64,000 bases of DNA from Trichoplax sp. H2 (taxonomy: Eukaryota; Placozoa; Uniplacotomia; Trichoplacea), in NCBI GenBank assembly GCA_003344405.1, contig NOWV01000145.1, forward strand, positions 124,001 to 188,000, in the 5' to 3' direction. The notes beneath the pieces are model-generated. The model saw only the letters and a list, made by a program, of their open reading frames with translations. It was not told the DNA's origin and ran no database searches. Every line of letters starts with the position of its first letter. The first letter of the stretch is position 1. A program made the position numbers and the translations under genes. Below, piece after piece: positions 20,059 to 33,100 of the stretch.

Positions 20059-23000
20059 TTTTTTTTTTTTCCCCTCAATCCTGGAGCTTTCTTCTCAACA
20101 CCGCGTACTCACAATGAATCAAATAAAGCAACGCTTGGATTGCCAATGGAAGGAATGAGACTGGTACTAGTATTGTATCAAGCAAGAATGGATATCAATC
20201 CAGTAAGACGATAACGATCCACTGGTCAATTAATGAATGGAAGAATTGCAATCTTGGCACCTCGATGAGCCTGCGATGGATACTGTAGACGATCTGTAAA
20301 ATAAAAATAAGACACAACCAAGCTCAACGAGGATAATCTCTCTCTCTCTCTCTTTACTGATTGACAGAGTGCTATCTAATAACGAGTATTAGATAGTATA
20401 CAAACTGCTTGTCGCTGATAGGTACAATTTCTACTCGGCCAGTCAATCAAACCGAGTGGAGTGCAGCTACAGACTACAGTACAGTACAGTACAGTACGAT
20501 CATTGGACTGCCAGTACTAAGTACTGTAATCACTTCGATACGGTATGGTGCGGTGCGGTGCGGTACGCCATCGATCGATTGCTGTGTCATGCAACCGCTG
20601 GCTGACGCTATAGTAATCGACTTGTAGAGTGTACAGTACTCGCACTGTACACTCTACAGTATCCAAAAAACAAAACACTGTACTGTACTGATCTTATTCG
20701 TCAAGTCAGTCTAGACCTGTCAGAGGTAAGCCTTCAGACACGGTCAATAGTCGAGAGCTTGCTCAATGCTTATGGCTGAAAATGGACTAAATGACTGTAC
20801 TGCGATTTTTGTCCTCTCGTAACGCGTCATAAAATTTTGCACTTTGCAGTTCACAAGGTCGCCCCGTTGGCCGCAATCCACGACTGTGCTTTACAAAACA
20901 TGGTCCAGCGCTATACTGTGTAGCCCAAATGAATTGGTGCATCTTGAATACTACTACAGTATACTGTACAGTACAGTACTACAAGAGCTCTACAGTGTAC
21001 AGTATGTTATCTACAGTACTGCCGAGTCCAAACGATACTGTACAAGAAGCAGACAGTGACGTAGGCAGTGACGTTCATGCTCGACGTACTGTACAGTACT
21101 ACTATGCTACTGTCAGACTCGATACAGTAGGCAGGCTAAAAGTAGAAGGAAAAGAATCGAACCCCCATCACAACGAGTCGATAAAATACAGCATACTGCT
21201 ATACCTGACTCGATATCACTCGTAGATAGGACACATATCCACATCGCGAGGGTTCGGTTAATGTAACGAGTCGATAGGACATCGATCATTCACCGTCTTC
21301 AATTGCAAGTCTGGATCAATCGAATATACTGTACTAGACGAGGATATTGCACAATGCAAGTCCAAAAATGACTACCCTATGCCCAAATGCCTAAAGCCAT
21401 ATCATTTGTAATGTAAGTTACGTTAATTTACCCTCAATGATTCAATCAGAAAAGGAAAGATAATGGATAGGACTGGATAAAATGTTGACAAAACTATGAC
21501 TTGGAAAATGGCAACTTTGTCTGACACCATTTACGTATAAATTACTGCACAGCATTAATAAATAACAATAATACCCTGATCAATAAAAGACATGAATAAT
21601 ATAGCATGATAATAGCCCATGTAAATGAATAAAACAAAAACGATAATGACGTATTTTGCTACGCATGGGCTGCTTTCTGTGTTGATTGTTTGTTGATAGC
21701 GACGCCGATCATCATGAACTAGTGGTGAGCTGGAGTCAACAGTGGAATGCTCTAACTCTCTACAGTAGAGACGATTGTCGCAGTAATGGCACTACTGTCT
21801 GTAAATCTGTACTCTATCATCGATCGATGCGTGTAAGGAAACTGTACTTACAACTAATTTATGCCGCTCTATAACTGTCTACTGATACTTGGTGTGGAAC
21901 TGTCAATCCGACAAAAGAAGCATCTTCTCTATTCATAATCACAAGGTTGAATAGCCGCTTGCTTACCTATTCTTAGCATATAAACTACACTAATCAGTTC
22001 TGCCAAGAAAAAAATATTTACCACAGTAAATATCATCATCAGTGTTGAAGAGTCATTACGTATCGACTCTTGTACTGTTGAAAACTTTCCTTACGGTAAT
22101 AAACAAGTGTCGGTATCGGCAGCATTTCAAGATGTCCTATTTGCTTAGGATACAATATTATACAGTATATAATAAAATTGATTATTTATTCTATATTACT
22201 CTGAGACATGTGTACATACGACTCTACCTCATCATCGAATAAATGTGGACATTCTTATAACGTCAATCACTACTAGAATAGAATCGTAATGCTTGTTTTA
22301 AATGCTAAAGTCACTCACAACCATGGCTAATAATTGTAAATGATGTTATTTTGGATCGATTGAAACAAAGACTGTATTGTTACTTGTCCATCATGTTTTT
22401 ATCATATTTTTGATTATCTAATCTATTTACTATGATTATGGATAGATAATACAGAGAATAACGGTGAACAAAACATTATTATAGCCCTACGCTATATGTT
22501 CATGCTTCATCATCACCTTGGGATCGAATGTGGGCAAATCATATACTGTACTCTTTGTCACTTAATATATCAGCGTACAGCAGTAGAAATCTTTGACAAC
22601 GAGCAAACCGAGCAGATAGCGTAAACCATCAAAACAAATTTGGATTTTCAAGTGACACATGTCTTCCCATCGATTATACAGTATAATATTATAGTAACTC
22701 TATCACACAAGACATCCAATTTATGATGTCACTCATAGTATACGTAGCATCACTTACTTCCTCACCACTGGATAGATAGCTGCAAAGGATCCTTTTCCAA
22801 AGTTAATTTACAACATACTTCATGTCCCAAAATTCGGTCTTTATCACTGACACACTGATCGATTGAAAAGCCAACCGTCAACACGTTACTCTTGAACGTA
22901 GCATTTTAATGTACTGTATAACCTTAATACGTATCCTATAATGACGCTTGAAATACTATACAGTAATTAGCATAAATTAATCATTTAATGACTAATTTAC

Positions 23001-24681
23001 AAGTTATTTACAATTACTTCAATAACAAAACTCCATTCTTTTCTTACTAGTCTACATATCAACGCAATAAATACCAGATTCTATGTCATACATATAATGT
23101 CGGTAATTGGTCAGTTAGACATGCACAAAAGCTATTTTTCTTCTCATTGTCATCATTTTTCCCCTTGTAATCTGACTAAAATACGCTGAGCGCTAAGTTG
23201 ACGATCAACTAGCATGACTTTAACATCAGTAGACAGGATAGCGATTAAACCAAGAGGTCATCGTCAATCTATACATTTACCTTTATTTTGTCGCTCTAAA
23301 ATTGGTGGATATATTTCCAATACAAGCGATAGAAATGTATTATGATGAATCCATGTAATCTGTCCAAAATCGACTGTTATTAGTCAATATTCAATTCCTA
23401 CAATGGGCCAGCCAATACGCGCAAAATAAAAAAAGGAACCGTTGCCGTTCGATATGAAATTAATTAATAACCGATCAACTCAAAACTCTAGTATAGAATA
23501 ATGATGATTATATTTATTAAATCATTTTCCGATATATTATTGCATTAGGGTACAAGTAGGCGGACTCCTTCAGACGCCTTACGACCGTAACCAAAGCACA
23601 TACTTGTACTTGTAAACAAACCATGAATGGAGCAGTTGTCTCTCTTAGTAAATTCAAATCAAAGTGTACAAAATGATTGTCTGTTTTTCGCCGTGATTAT
23701 ACAACGGTTACACAATGCAAGACGAAAATAGCTGCTATAAATCTGTCAACAAGTAGACGTTTGTGTATTTTTATCTGAAACACAAGCAAGTTTAAGATCA
23801 TGGAAACATGGCAGCGACTTTTTGGTAGCGAGAAAGAGTTGCCGTTGTCGTGATTACAGTAACAGTTTACAACGCTACACCATGACTGGAGTAACATAAC
23901 TGATGGAATGAATGAATATTTGTTTGTAACAAGTACAATCAATTCGCTCTTGCAATTGAATGTTTTCTTGTGGTCGGAACAAAGCGTTAAGATGTGCAAT
24001 AATGATCCTAAGCTTTCTTAGACATCCAAGCAAAATTGTTTCATGAATAATTATAAATTAGCAGTATCATAAGACAAATGAATTAAATTACAAAAATTGA
24101 ACCGCTTTCTTTTATCACTATAATCTCCTCTATTAGAGTGGTGTACATATACATGACAAAATTGATCTATGATAAATCAACTCATCATTATAACTTCTAC
24201 ATCATAGTACAAAGAAAAGGTATCATTCACATATAGTACGGTCAAATGATTGATAAATAGTTGATTGGCAGCCCATGCTTTCCAACTTTAATAACTGGAA
24301 TATTGTAGCAAAGCTCAGCAAAAGGGTAACCTTTAACAATAATGACTACTGAACGTGAATTGTCTTTTACCTCCTTTTATAGATAACTTTAGGTATATGT
24401 ATATTACATGTTACAGCAGGGATAATTGACAAAGTCAATAGCTAGAAGGCAATGTAAGATTCTATGCTGTATATATACACAATACAATATTGAGATATTA
24501 CATTTGCATTGGAAGAAAGACGTTTCACTATCCAGCTATTCTACTCGTAGCGATGGACTACAATGTTGAAGATAGTAATTTAACGTATTTAATGTCAATT
24601 TGATAAAGCAACCACATTGTAAGCAACGGCAATCTCAAAATTTCATAATACAGATATAGTAACATTATTTACTGAGAATAC
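20059..24681. other. Intergenic region rich in TACTGTA/TACAGT motifs, no gene
   Basis: This is the 5' flank of BRSK. A poly-T run directly abuts the start codon (poly-A in gene sense). A CT microsatellite lies at 20337-20353, and ACAGT/TACTGTAC runs cluster at 20475-20500, 20630-20690 and 20955-21100. Some short frames cover these repeats, but their composition is repeat-driven. Nothing else recognisable was found up to the Rieske gene. Confidence 0.5.
20624..20657. repeat. Perfect 14-bp hairpin within a TACTGTA-rich tract
   Basis: GTAGAGTGTACAGT (20624-20637) and ACTGTACACTCTAC (20644-20657) are exact reverse complements with a six-base loop. It lies about 570 bases upstream of the BRSK start codon. 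It may be a structural by-product of the local motif expansion. Confidence 0.75.
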
Positions 24682-25670
24682 TTATAGACAGATGTCTTTG
24701 CCACTGAACAATTTACTATCAAATTGATGAAATCGTATGTATAAATTTTCATTGCTATCCATTAATACAGTGTAAAGCTTAACACCAACACCACAGGCCC
24801 CATGAATTGTGAAATTACCCGTGGTTCGAATCAATTCGAGATCACCGACGTCAGACATAATCTTTCGGATTCGTTGACCATTATCCAATCTAAACGTCCA
24901 TCGATGCCAAGGACATACTATACAAGGGACTAAACGTTGATCTTCACTGATTAAATTTTCGATGTCACCGAGATGCAGTGGCCCACCTAAGCATAAATAA
25001 TTATATTTAGCAAGTAAAAAAAGCATACAATTTATCATTATCAATACACGATCTGTTGATTCCCTAAAAGTAAATTTGTGGCAGAATACAGAAGGGATAA
25101 CAAGTGTAAAAATTACAGTTCCATTGATAACATACAGTCTACTAAATATCTAGAGGTAACTCTAGCCCAAGTTTTTTTGTACCTAGATGAGGACATGCAT
25201 CTTCTATAGCGTATACAGTCGTACCAAAGCGAAATAAAGCAATTGTAACACAATTCACTCGAACTCTTGTTCCAAATGATTTCTTTTCCAATTTCTTCAA
25301 CGATTCGGATCTGTGCAAGTCCGTGGTCATATCTATCTGCATATTACTGCAGTCCGGTAGATCTACATATTATTTGCATACAAGGAAACTAAATACAGTA
25401 TAGCATTGTGCTGGATAACACTTTTACATCTTGAAAACAGGATACAATGACTCCTATAATGCTTGATAATGCAGATCTTTGATCAAGTAGCTATGAATAA
25501 ATTCTCTCAGATTATATCCGTATAACTACATCATATTAATTGTAGGTTGTTAAAAAATATTGATATTTCGCACAAATACTTTCTTAATGACCAGTGATTC
25601 AGTTACCTGATAGTTGAACTGCTATAGGGAAATCGAGAGTGTCAGAGTCTTGCTGGTGAGTTTTAGCCAT
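24682..25670 (-). CDS. RFESD: RFESD-like Rieske [2Fe-2S] domain protein, three exons
   Basis: Exons 25607-25670, 25183-25362 and 24682-24986 join in phase to 182 residues; human RFESD is about 157. The start MAKTHQQDSD at 25670 was chosen because its exon ends at a good donor (GTAACT) and splices in phase to an acceptor (ATGTAG) ahead of the long frame; an ATG inside exon 2 is the alternative. The cluster ligands are visible as C78-P-H80 (ACPHL) and C106-P-W-H109 (CIVCPWHRW). The GGPLHLGDIEN stretch between them is highly characteristic of RFESD. The first ligand pair and the GGPLHLGD stretch are split by an intron inside a glycine codon. The protein is probably soluble: no signal peptide or membrane segment is visible. 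The physiological role of this family is poorly defined. The first exon is the least certain part. Confidence 0.85.
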
Positions 25671-28600
25671 CTGGCGCAAAAGCTTCAAGTTTAGGTACAA
25701 ATATGTTCAGCTACGAAAAACATCCAACTTTCCTATCAGTCTACACGATATGATTTCAACACTTTTTAATTACGTGATGAATGAAGTATAGCATTTTGCG
25801 GTCCAAACACGTGTCATAAGTTATACTTTGCCATGCTGCACAGAGGAAGCAACTGTACATATCGATAAATTAAATTAAATTCTTAATTTGAATATACAAT
25901 ATATAAGCTTTCTGCACTACCAAACTGATGCTACTCTTGAATGTTGACATGGAGAGGAGTGGGAATAAAGTGTCAAACGTGCATTTAAAACGATTGTACA
26001 GATTCATAGCTTTTTACTTATAACACAGAAAAGTCAATAAAAGGCGATAAATTTCATTAGCAATACAATCTAAAGACTGTAAGGCTCCTGTACTAACAGA
26101 TTAATGTTATTTATACTCAGTAAACAGCAACTCTGAATATTCGCTACCCTCTGCAAGTCAAAGACGATTAGTAATTATAATTATGGATAAATTCTATTGT
26201 GTAAGCTTAACAATTTAGAGCTGTCCACTGTCCAGAATTATTTCGATATGGAATTGTCCAAATGGAACTTGTTTAATTAACTAGGTGTATTCTGGACAGC
26301 TCTACTGAACATGCCTTAACGTACATCTGGCTCCTGCAGTCGTCTATGGATAATATAATCTATCGTTTTAAGTTGACTACGCAACAAGTCTACGAGAAGA
26401 GTATTTACTTGTAATTACACATGTTTGACAATTCACCAAGCACAGCTGTGTAGTGGGAAAGTGATCGTAAAACCTCTAACTTAAAAACATTCACTATCAG
26501 CCATAATAAATAAATTATAATTAATTACAACATAATGCATCATAAAATAGGCTTACTTCAGTCTACATCGAATAAAATCAAATTAAAGAACAATACACTC
26601 ATTTCGGAGCATTTCCATACTACAGTATTTCATAAGGTATGCACAATATTGTACTGTATGCTGGACATAATGAAACGAGTGATAACAAGAAATTACCGAT
26701 TTACCTTTACCTCCTACTGTAAGAACACCTTGGTTTGCTGCGAGTATTTTTCAATTAAATACTATACATAATATAGTTTACAGCACAGTATTAATGAAGT
26801 AGAGTATATTGACGTCCTAGGATAACATTTTACTACCGTAATGCCCTGCTAAGCAATTACAGCATTCCTTTATATTTCCTGTTACACGGTAATGCAGAGA
26901 AGAAAATGAAAAATTTCCCTATCCAGCAGACTAGTAAACTAATAACTTATTTCTTTGACTAAGTACATTTTGCCTTTTATTTTCATATAAGATTGAAGAG
27001 ATAGCGCGCTATCGCTAGCATTCAACTTGTTGATATGATTCAGCGAAGCAGACGCTAGACGCCACAGCGGCTAGACAGCCACCAGACAAGAAATTGCACT
27101 CTAGTTCTCTATTCGCTATTTCAATGTGCTGAATAAATGGAGGAGAGTCTGGATGAGCTGTCTACGAGAGCTTGATCAAGGTAAAAAGATAAGAATGTTG
27201 GCCTTAATTTAATTAAATTAAAATGCCAAATCATAAGAATGCTATAATATCTTTTGCCGAAGCTGTGGAGCTGTGACACTGGTAAAAAGTTAGCTACGTA
27301 CAGTCAAATTCGTGATCGAAGTATTCGTATAAAATAAAATAAAATGACCCCACATTTCTTCAAAAGCAAAAAATTATCCCATAAACCCTACTTCAGGTCA
27401 TGGTAAAATCGAAGCAGCTTTGGTCGTCAAGGACGTACTGTAAATTACTTGAACAGGGAATGTGGGCGTGCTGTACTGTATGTGTACAAAAGCTGAATTA
27501 AAAACACCCTATTTGAGTTACAGTATGCGAATTTTTTTATCCGAGAAAAGTTTTTACAGATTAGAGGTACTGAATCAAGCCGGCATATGGTCTCCAACTT
27601 TGGCCCTAATGGTAAATTACTGCAGCAAAGATTGATTCAATGCAACTGCAAATATTAAAATGTTGCTGCTGCAAGGGCGCTGTCAGTAAATTTGTTAAAC
27701 ATCTCCAGCTTACAGAGTTGTACAATTTGAATTGGCCTTCAAAGTCGGGATTTTATTGGTAACTACTCAGGGGAAATCTTGCTATTTCTACTGCATTCTC
27801 TGACGGTAACTTAAATATGGGATGGATCTGTCACTGTAAATAAGACTAAAAGAGATACAGGATAAAATTGCATGCTTAAAATATAAAAGTAAGTAATGAT
27901 ATTAATTAATTTTAAAGGTTAGTAACTTCATACGTACTGTATACTCATAGTCTGGAACTGATAGTAGCTCGCAGAAAAGTACTAGAAGGCAAAGCTTCTA
28001 TATCGGAAAATCTGGATCGGAGCTGATATCGATAGGACAAAAATGGAAGGATAGGGCTAATTCTGGCCGATGATGATCATTGACTATCAGCGACAACTGT
28101 GCGATAGCAAGCAACACATGTGTCTAAGCTCGTTTACCAATTACTAATAAAAGTTTTTTACAAATAAAAAATGTAAACTTTAAACTGCAACATGCAGTGT
28201 TTAATGACCCACATGCTCCATGCGGTCAGATCAATAAGAATCTGGGACAAATCTACAAAAATACCCGATAAGTCAATATTGCTTTATGAAAATAATAAGA
28301 AATGGAATAAATTAATTTTTAATCTATCATTACCATACTGGAGGTAAATTAAAATCAGATCAAATTCTTGTTGCTATCATGATTTGTGGGGTCGATTTCA
28401 CAACCGGCTTTTATGAATTCTTAAAAAATGATGACAAACATTCGATAGGATTAAACGTTGCCGTATGCCAATTCATCGACTAATGATAATAAAACGCATA
28501 TAGCGCGGGAAATCCTATTACTGGCTAATGTACACTTAGTGTACAGCATCAAAATAAAGTTTGCCGTGCCAATATGCGGTCACTGCTACAAGATTTTTTT

Positions 28601-30164
28601 TGCTGTTAGTTTAGATCACTTGGCTAAAAGGCTTTACAGAACAATAATGTTTCAGTGAGTAATTTACTGTCGATTAATTTATACTGTAGCTTACTGCTTT
28701 TTAGTTCATTAATTATTACGGCAAGTACTGTACAGTACATTGCTAGGAACAATTTTGGAAGCTATCAATAGAAATCATGGGCAAATATCTTAATATGGAA
28801 ACATGATGTGATACTTGGGATTTTTCTCCTTAAATCGCTAAGCATATAAAATAAATCTAGGGAAAATTAACGATATGCCACTATAAAATTTAACTTCAAT
28901 TTTGAACCTTCAGCTACTCTGCTGTCCTAAAGACTGGCAAATAAAAATTTTAACGACTGAATCAATAGGACTTTCTAAATTACTTATTGGGCTTTCCTTA
29001 GTAACGGCATAAATCGTCATGGTGGTGGCATAATAATAGCAAATATAAACTCACTATGCCAGACATGAGGTGATCCAATTCAGCTACCGAGAAGTATCGG
29101 TTCCAATCTACTCGAATCAGTACTGCAATAATGGTTATTTTGAACGCCTATTTCACAAATAAATCATCTAAGCGTGTTGTAGACAATCAGTACCATCGTG
29201 CTAAAAGTGTATGTGGATTTATCGATGGCCATTTGCGTTAAGAGGATTTCATCTTCATTTCTATAGCAATGAATTATTAACTAGATCGCATAGGCATACA
29301 AATTACCGTTTTGACTAGCATTCGACTGGAAATACTTGAAACAGTATACTGAATTGTGCTCAATTTGTTTTCAAATACGAATTACATTTAAGAAATGCTC
29401 GAGTAATTAATATATAACATATATATATATAATAAATTATATTACTACTAACGCTATTGAAGAAAAGCAAAGACGATTGATCCAGTATTCACCTTTTAGT
29501 TACATCATTTATTTTAGGTTATCCATTCAAACTTTTTGAATAGATTTCAGACAATCTACAAATTAGTCTCAAATTGTATGAGATTTGTTGAATCGCTAAA
29601 ATGTAAAATTGAGATAACCGTATATTGTATCAATATACTCAGTACCGAGTACTTGGTTATGTTACAATCTATAATACTCGTATAAATATACAAAGTGCAT
29701 TAATTATATATTATAGATGCATATTCCTCTATCATCGGCGACGAAAGAGGTAAGATAGGGCAAGCGTATGCCTTAGACCAATCATTAATATAAAACAGCT
29801 ATCTCTATGCATGTATAAATAATTTATAGCTGTAAAATATAGTTTCCTTTTTCTGCCTTCCAAGAGTGAATTGATTAAAATTCGAGCAGGATTGAAACCA
29901 ATGATAAATAATTATAACATGTATATATACTGTACAGTATACAGCCTGATATTCATGAAAATCACTGGATTTAAAATCAAGGTTAATATCGTATAATACA
30001 AAGCTGACAAGATCAATAGAAGCAAGTCTAATGAATTATGTATTATAAGAGGTACAATGTAATATTAACAAATCTTGGCCAACATGATTTTAATTTCTAA
30101 TATAGTACACAAGGGGAAAATAGGTTAATTAGGATGAAGAAAGTTAATAAGCATTTCCAACCAA
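25671..30164. other. Intergenic region between the Rieske and CNBD2-like genes
   Basis: No exon is recognised. The region holds a small TA-flanked inverted-repeat element at 26216-26304, TACTGTACAGTA-type palindromes near 28725-28740 and 29926-29945, and a TA microsatellite near 29405-29425. Short frames (26535-26771, 28458-28658) have no recognisable content. Confidence 0.45.
26216..26304. mobile_element. Candidate 89-bp MITE-like element with inverted ends and TA flanks
   Basis: The left end TAGAGCTGTCC[ACTGTCC]AGAAT is the reverse complement of the right end ATTCTGGACAGCTCTA, apart from a 7-bp internal duplication in the left arm. Both ends abut TA, as expected for Tc1/mariner-type insertion. 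It has no coding capacity. Only one copy was seen in this window, so the mobile origin is an inference. Confidence 0.4.
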
Positions 30165-33100
30165 TTAAATACTATATACTTCGCTGGAAATTTTGTCATA
30201 TAAGGCTTTAGAAGCGCTACTTGTATTTCGATTTTGGTAAATAGATCCTAAACTACCCTGAATTTTTGACAATCTAACATTTGTTTTAGTGACATCATCA
30301 GCTATTACATCGTCTTCCGCATCATCATACCCATATGCTACGTTATCTGATCTCATGCCTCGTTGGCGCCTTCTTAAATAAGGTCGGATGCCATTATCAT
30401 CAGCATTATAGCTACTTATGCTAGCACTATCTTCATCACCAACGATAATTTGCGGGCGTAGAAATTTTTGCCTAATTTTGTCGTTAATTAAACTATTCGA
30501 TGACGTTCGAGATCGACGAATAGGTTCTAAATCATTACCATTATTTTCGTTACTATTGACTCCACTATCACTAGTTGGTGTTGCTAGCCCCTGGCGCAAA
30601 TCTTGAACTCGTTGTCTAAACCGTTGTAAAGTAGAACTACTCTCCCTGGGAATAGCATCGTCCAACGGTTGTTCCTTAGTTGTGGTGTGATGTATTTTTG
30701 TAGAATTGGAAGAAGTAAAGCTTAAAAAGAGAGAGGAAGGTCCAGGAGCTGGTGTCGATAATCGATCTGATGTTTCCCTCTGCCTATTGATACTATCGGC
30801 TTGGCCAGGCCATTTCGCCCACCCAGATGATCCTTTCTTTGTCGCTGGCATTTGTGCTAAATCATGACCTTTGATTTTAAGCAATGTTTCATTGAGAGTC
30901 ATCGATTTAAATCCTTGCCAGTTTTCAAATTCAGTGTAGCGTCGACATAGTTCTTCATTGCTAGTCAACCTACCGATAAATATGATCAAATAGGAGATCA
31001 AATTGGAGCTACAACTAATTATTGATCCAACTATTGCTAAGTTTAAATTAACAAGCGCTGCATCATTATGTCTAATAGCTAATATTGCCTTAACGTTGAT
31101 TGCATTTATATCACTGCATAATAAAGTTTGGTCTTAATAATTTCTTACATGATAGGATTCTTGGATTCCAATTTAATGATATTCAACCACCCTGAAGGTG
31201 CCATAAGTTTTAGCCTTTTCTTTGATATTCGTAATATTTTTGCACCGGCACTGACTAATGTAAATCCAGGGGCATTTTCGTCAGATAACGTCAATAAATC
31301 CTTTGAGTAATATTAGATAAAATTAAATTAGTCATTTATAGCTTCTTAATTGCATAAATAAATCATTCCTTAATTGGTAAGCGATAGAACAACAAAAATC
31401 ACATTATCAATGTTAAAATGCAATTGACGATCAACATATTACATATTGAAAATTTTTTCTACATTTTTAAATAACAGATTACTTTTCATGATAGACATTT
31501 AGTGCTTTGCAATGCATAGTCGGAAAATGATATGTACAAGAATTTAACTTACACATGCATCACCACGTTTTAAACTCCCAACATAAAGTAAGACTTTAGA
31601 GTTCAAGTGAGATTTTGTTCCTGTTTTCACTGATGCCGAAAGTGGGGTGTTGAGACGCTGCCCTGGCTGGATACAAGGTTTTTTAACTTCTTTGGGAACT
31701 TTATTTAAATCAACTTCTCTTAGGCAATCACATTTCCCCTACCATTCATTAAAATGACAATATCACAAGTAAATCAATCACCAACATATTAAAATGATAT
31801 TCACAATAATTAATAGGCTGGCTATTTTTATAACTATTTAATGATTCTATTTATTATAAATTAAACGTAAAATAATTAATTTAATTTATTTTATGTAACA
31901 AACCTCCATAAGAAAGTTAATTGATAACGATGATGTCGTATTGCAATCAATGATTTTTCCATGTTTGTACTGAAAAATTTAAGGATATCATTTTATAATC
32001 AACAAATTAAATTCACAATCATTAAATTAAAGCTCTCATTAGCAAGAACACAGTGATTAGAAATGGTGTAAAGGATAATTAATTACAATGATAACCAATG
32101 CTACGTCAATAGCAGTTTTCGACTACTAATTTAGTAAAGGAATACCTCACGCAATTGTGCTTCAAAGCATATTTCGCTTAATAATTCATCAGACCAATCA
32201 TTAAATATCTTAAACAACCTGCAAGAAATTATAAAACTGGGGTTAGTGTTTCTTGAAGTAATAAAGTATGCATGATACTACCCATAGTTATACCTTGTCT
32301 TTTCGATCTTAGCCTCATGTTCGCGTAAAAATTCATCAGCGCAATACTTTTGAAAGATTCTATCGTCGATGGAGAGTAGTTCTACGTTTTCTCTTGCTTT
32401 TACAGTAGCGGTTCGTCGTTTGGTTTTCGATATCAATGCAAGTTCCTTTAACAGACCAGTAGTAATATAATTTATTAATTATTTCATTCCTTATAGACAA
32501 GGATCGTACTATTATAAATTGGTTATTAGTGATTGTATCACCAACTTACCCCAAAAGAAACACCAGAGGTGAGAATATTCTCCATTCTACTATAAGTTTT
32601 TCCCTTCGAATCTGGTTCTTCAATGGATACTGATAAGGAGCCATGAAATATCATATAAAAGCAGAATCCCTCGTGGCCTTGTCTCAGAACGACTCGCCCT
32701 TCTTCATATCTGCAATAATGAGAATATTCCATAGGTCATTACCTCAATCGCCGAATCACACACCTTTGAAGGAATTATATCTACTTTGCGCTACTATTAT
32801 GTCAAGTTATTACCTGCAAAATTCAAAGTGGCGTACCAATTCCATTTGCACATGATTAGGAAATCGATCGAAACAGCCAAGACCTCGAAATAAATTTCTT
32901 AAATTTAATAGATCTGTATGTGAACGTGATTCGGGTGCTGACCACAATACACTTCTTGCCCATTGAGGCATATGCATCTATAATATTTCAAAAGTAGAAT
33001 AAGATACAGTAGAGCAGATTATCCTAGCATAAAGTGGTATATCGTAACTATTTATTCTTCATCGGCAAATACTAAGATGGAGCTATCTACTTACAGTTCG

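Noticed and set aside
20844-21225. Overlapping plus-strand frames
   Set aside because: They translate the TACTGTAC repeat tract; their Y/T/S/V content is repeat-driven.
23697-23999. 100-codon minus-strand frame
   Set aside because: No domain, no conserved-looking motif, no splice-linked partner.
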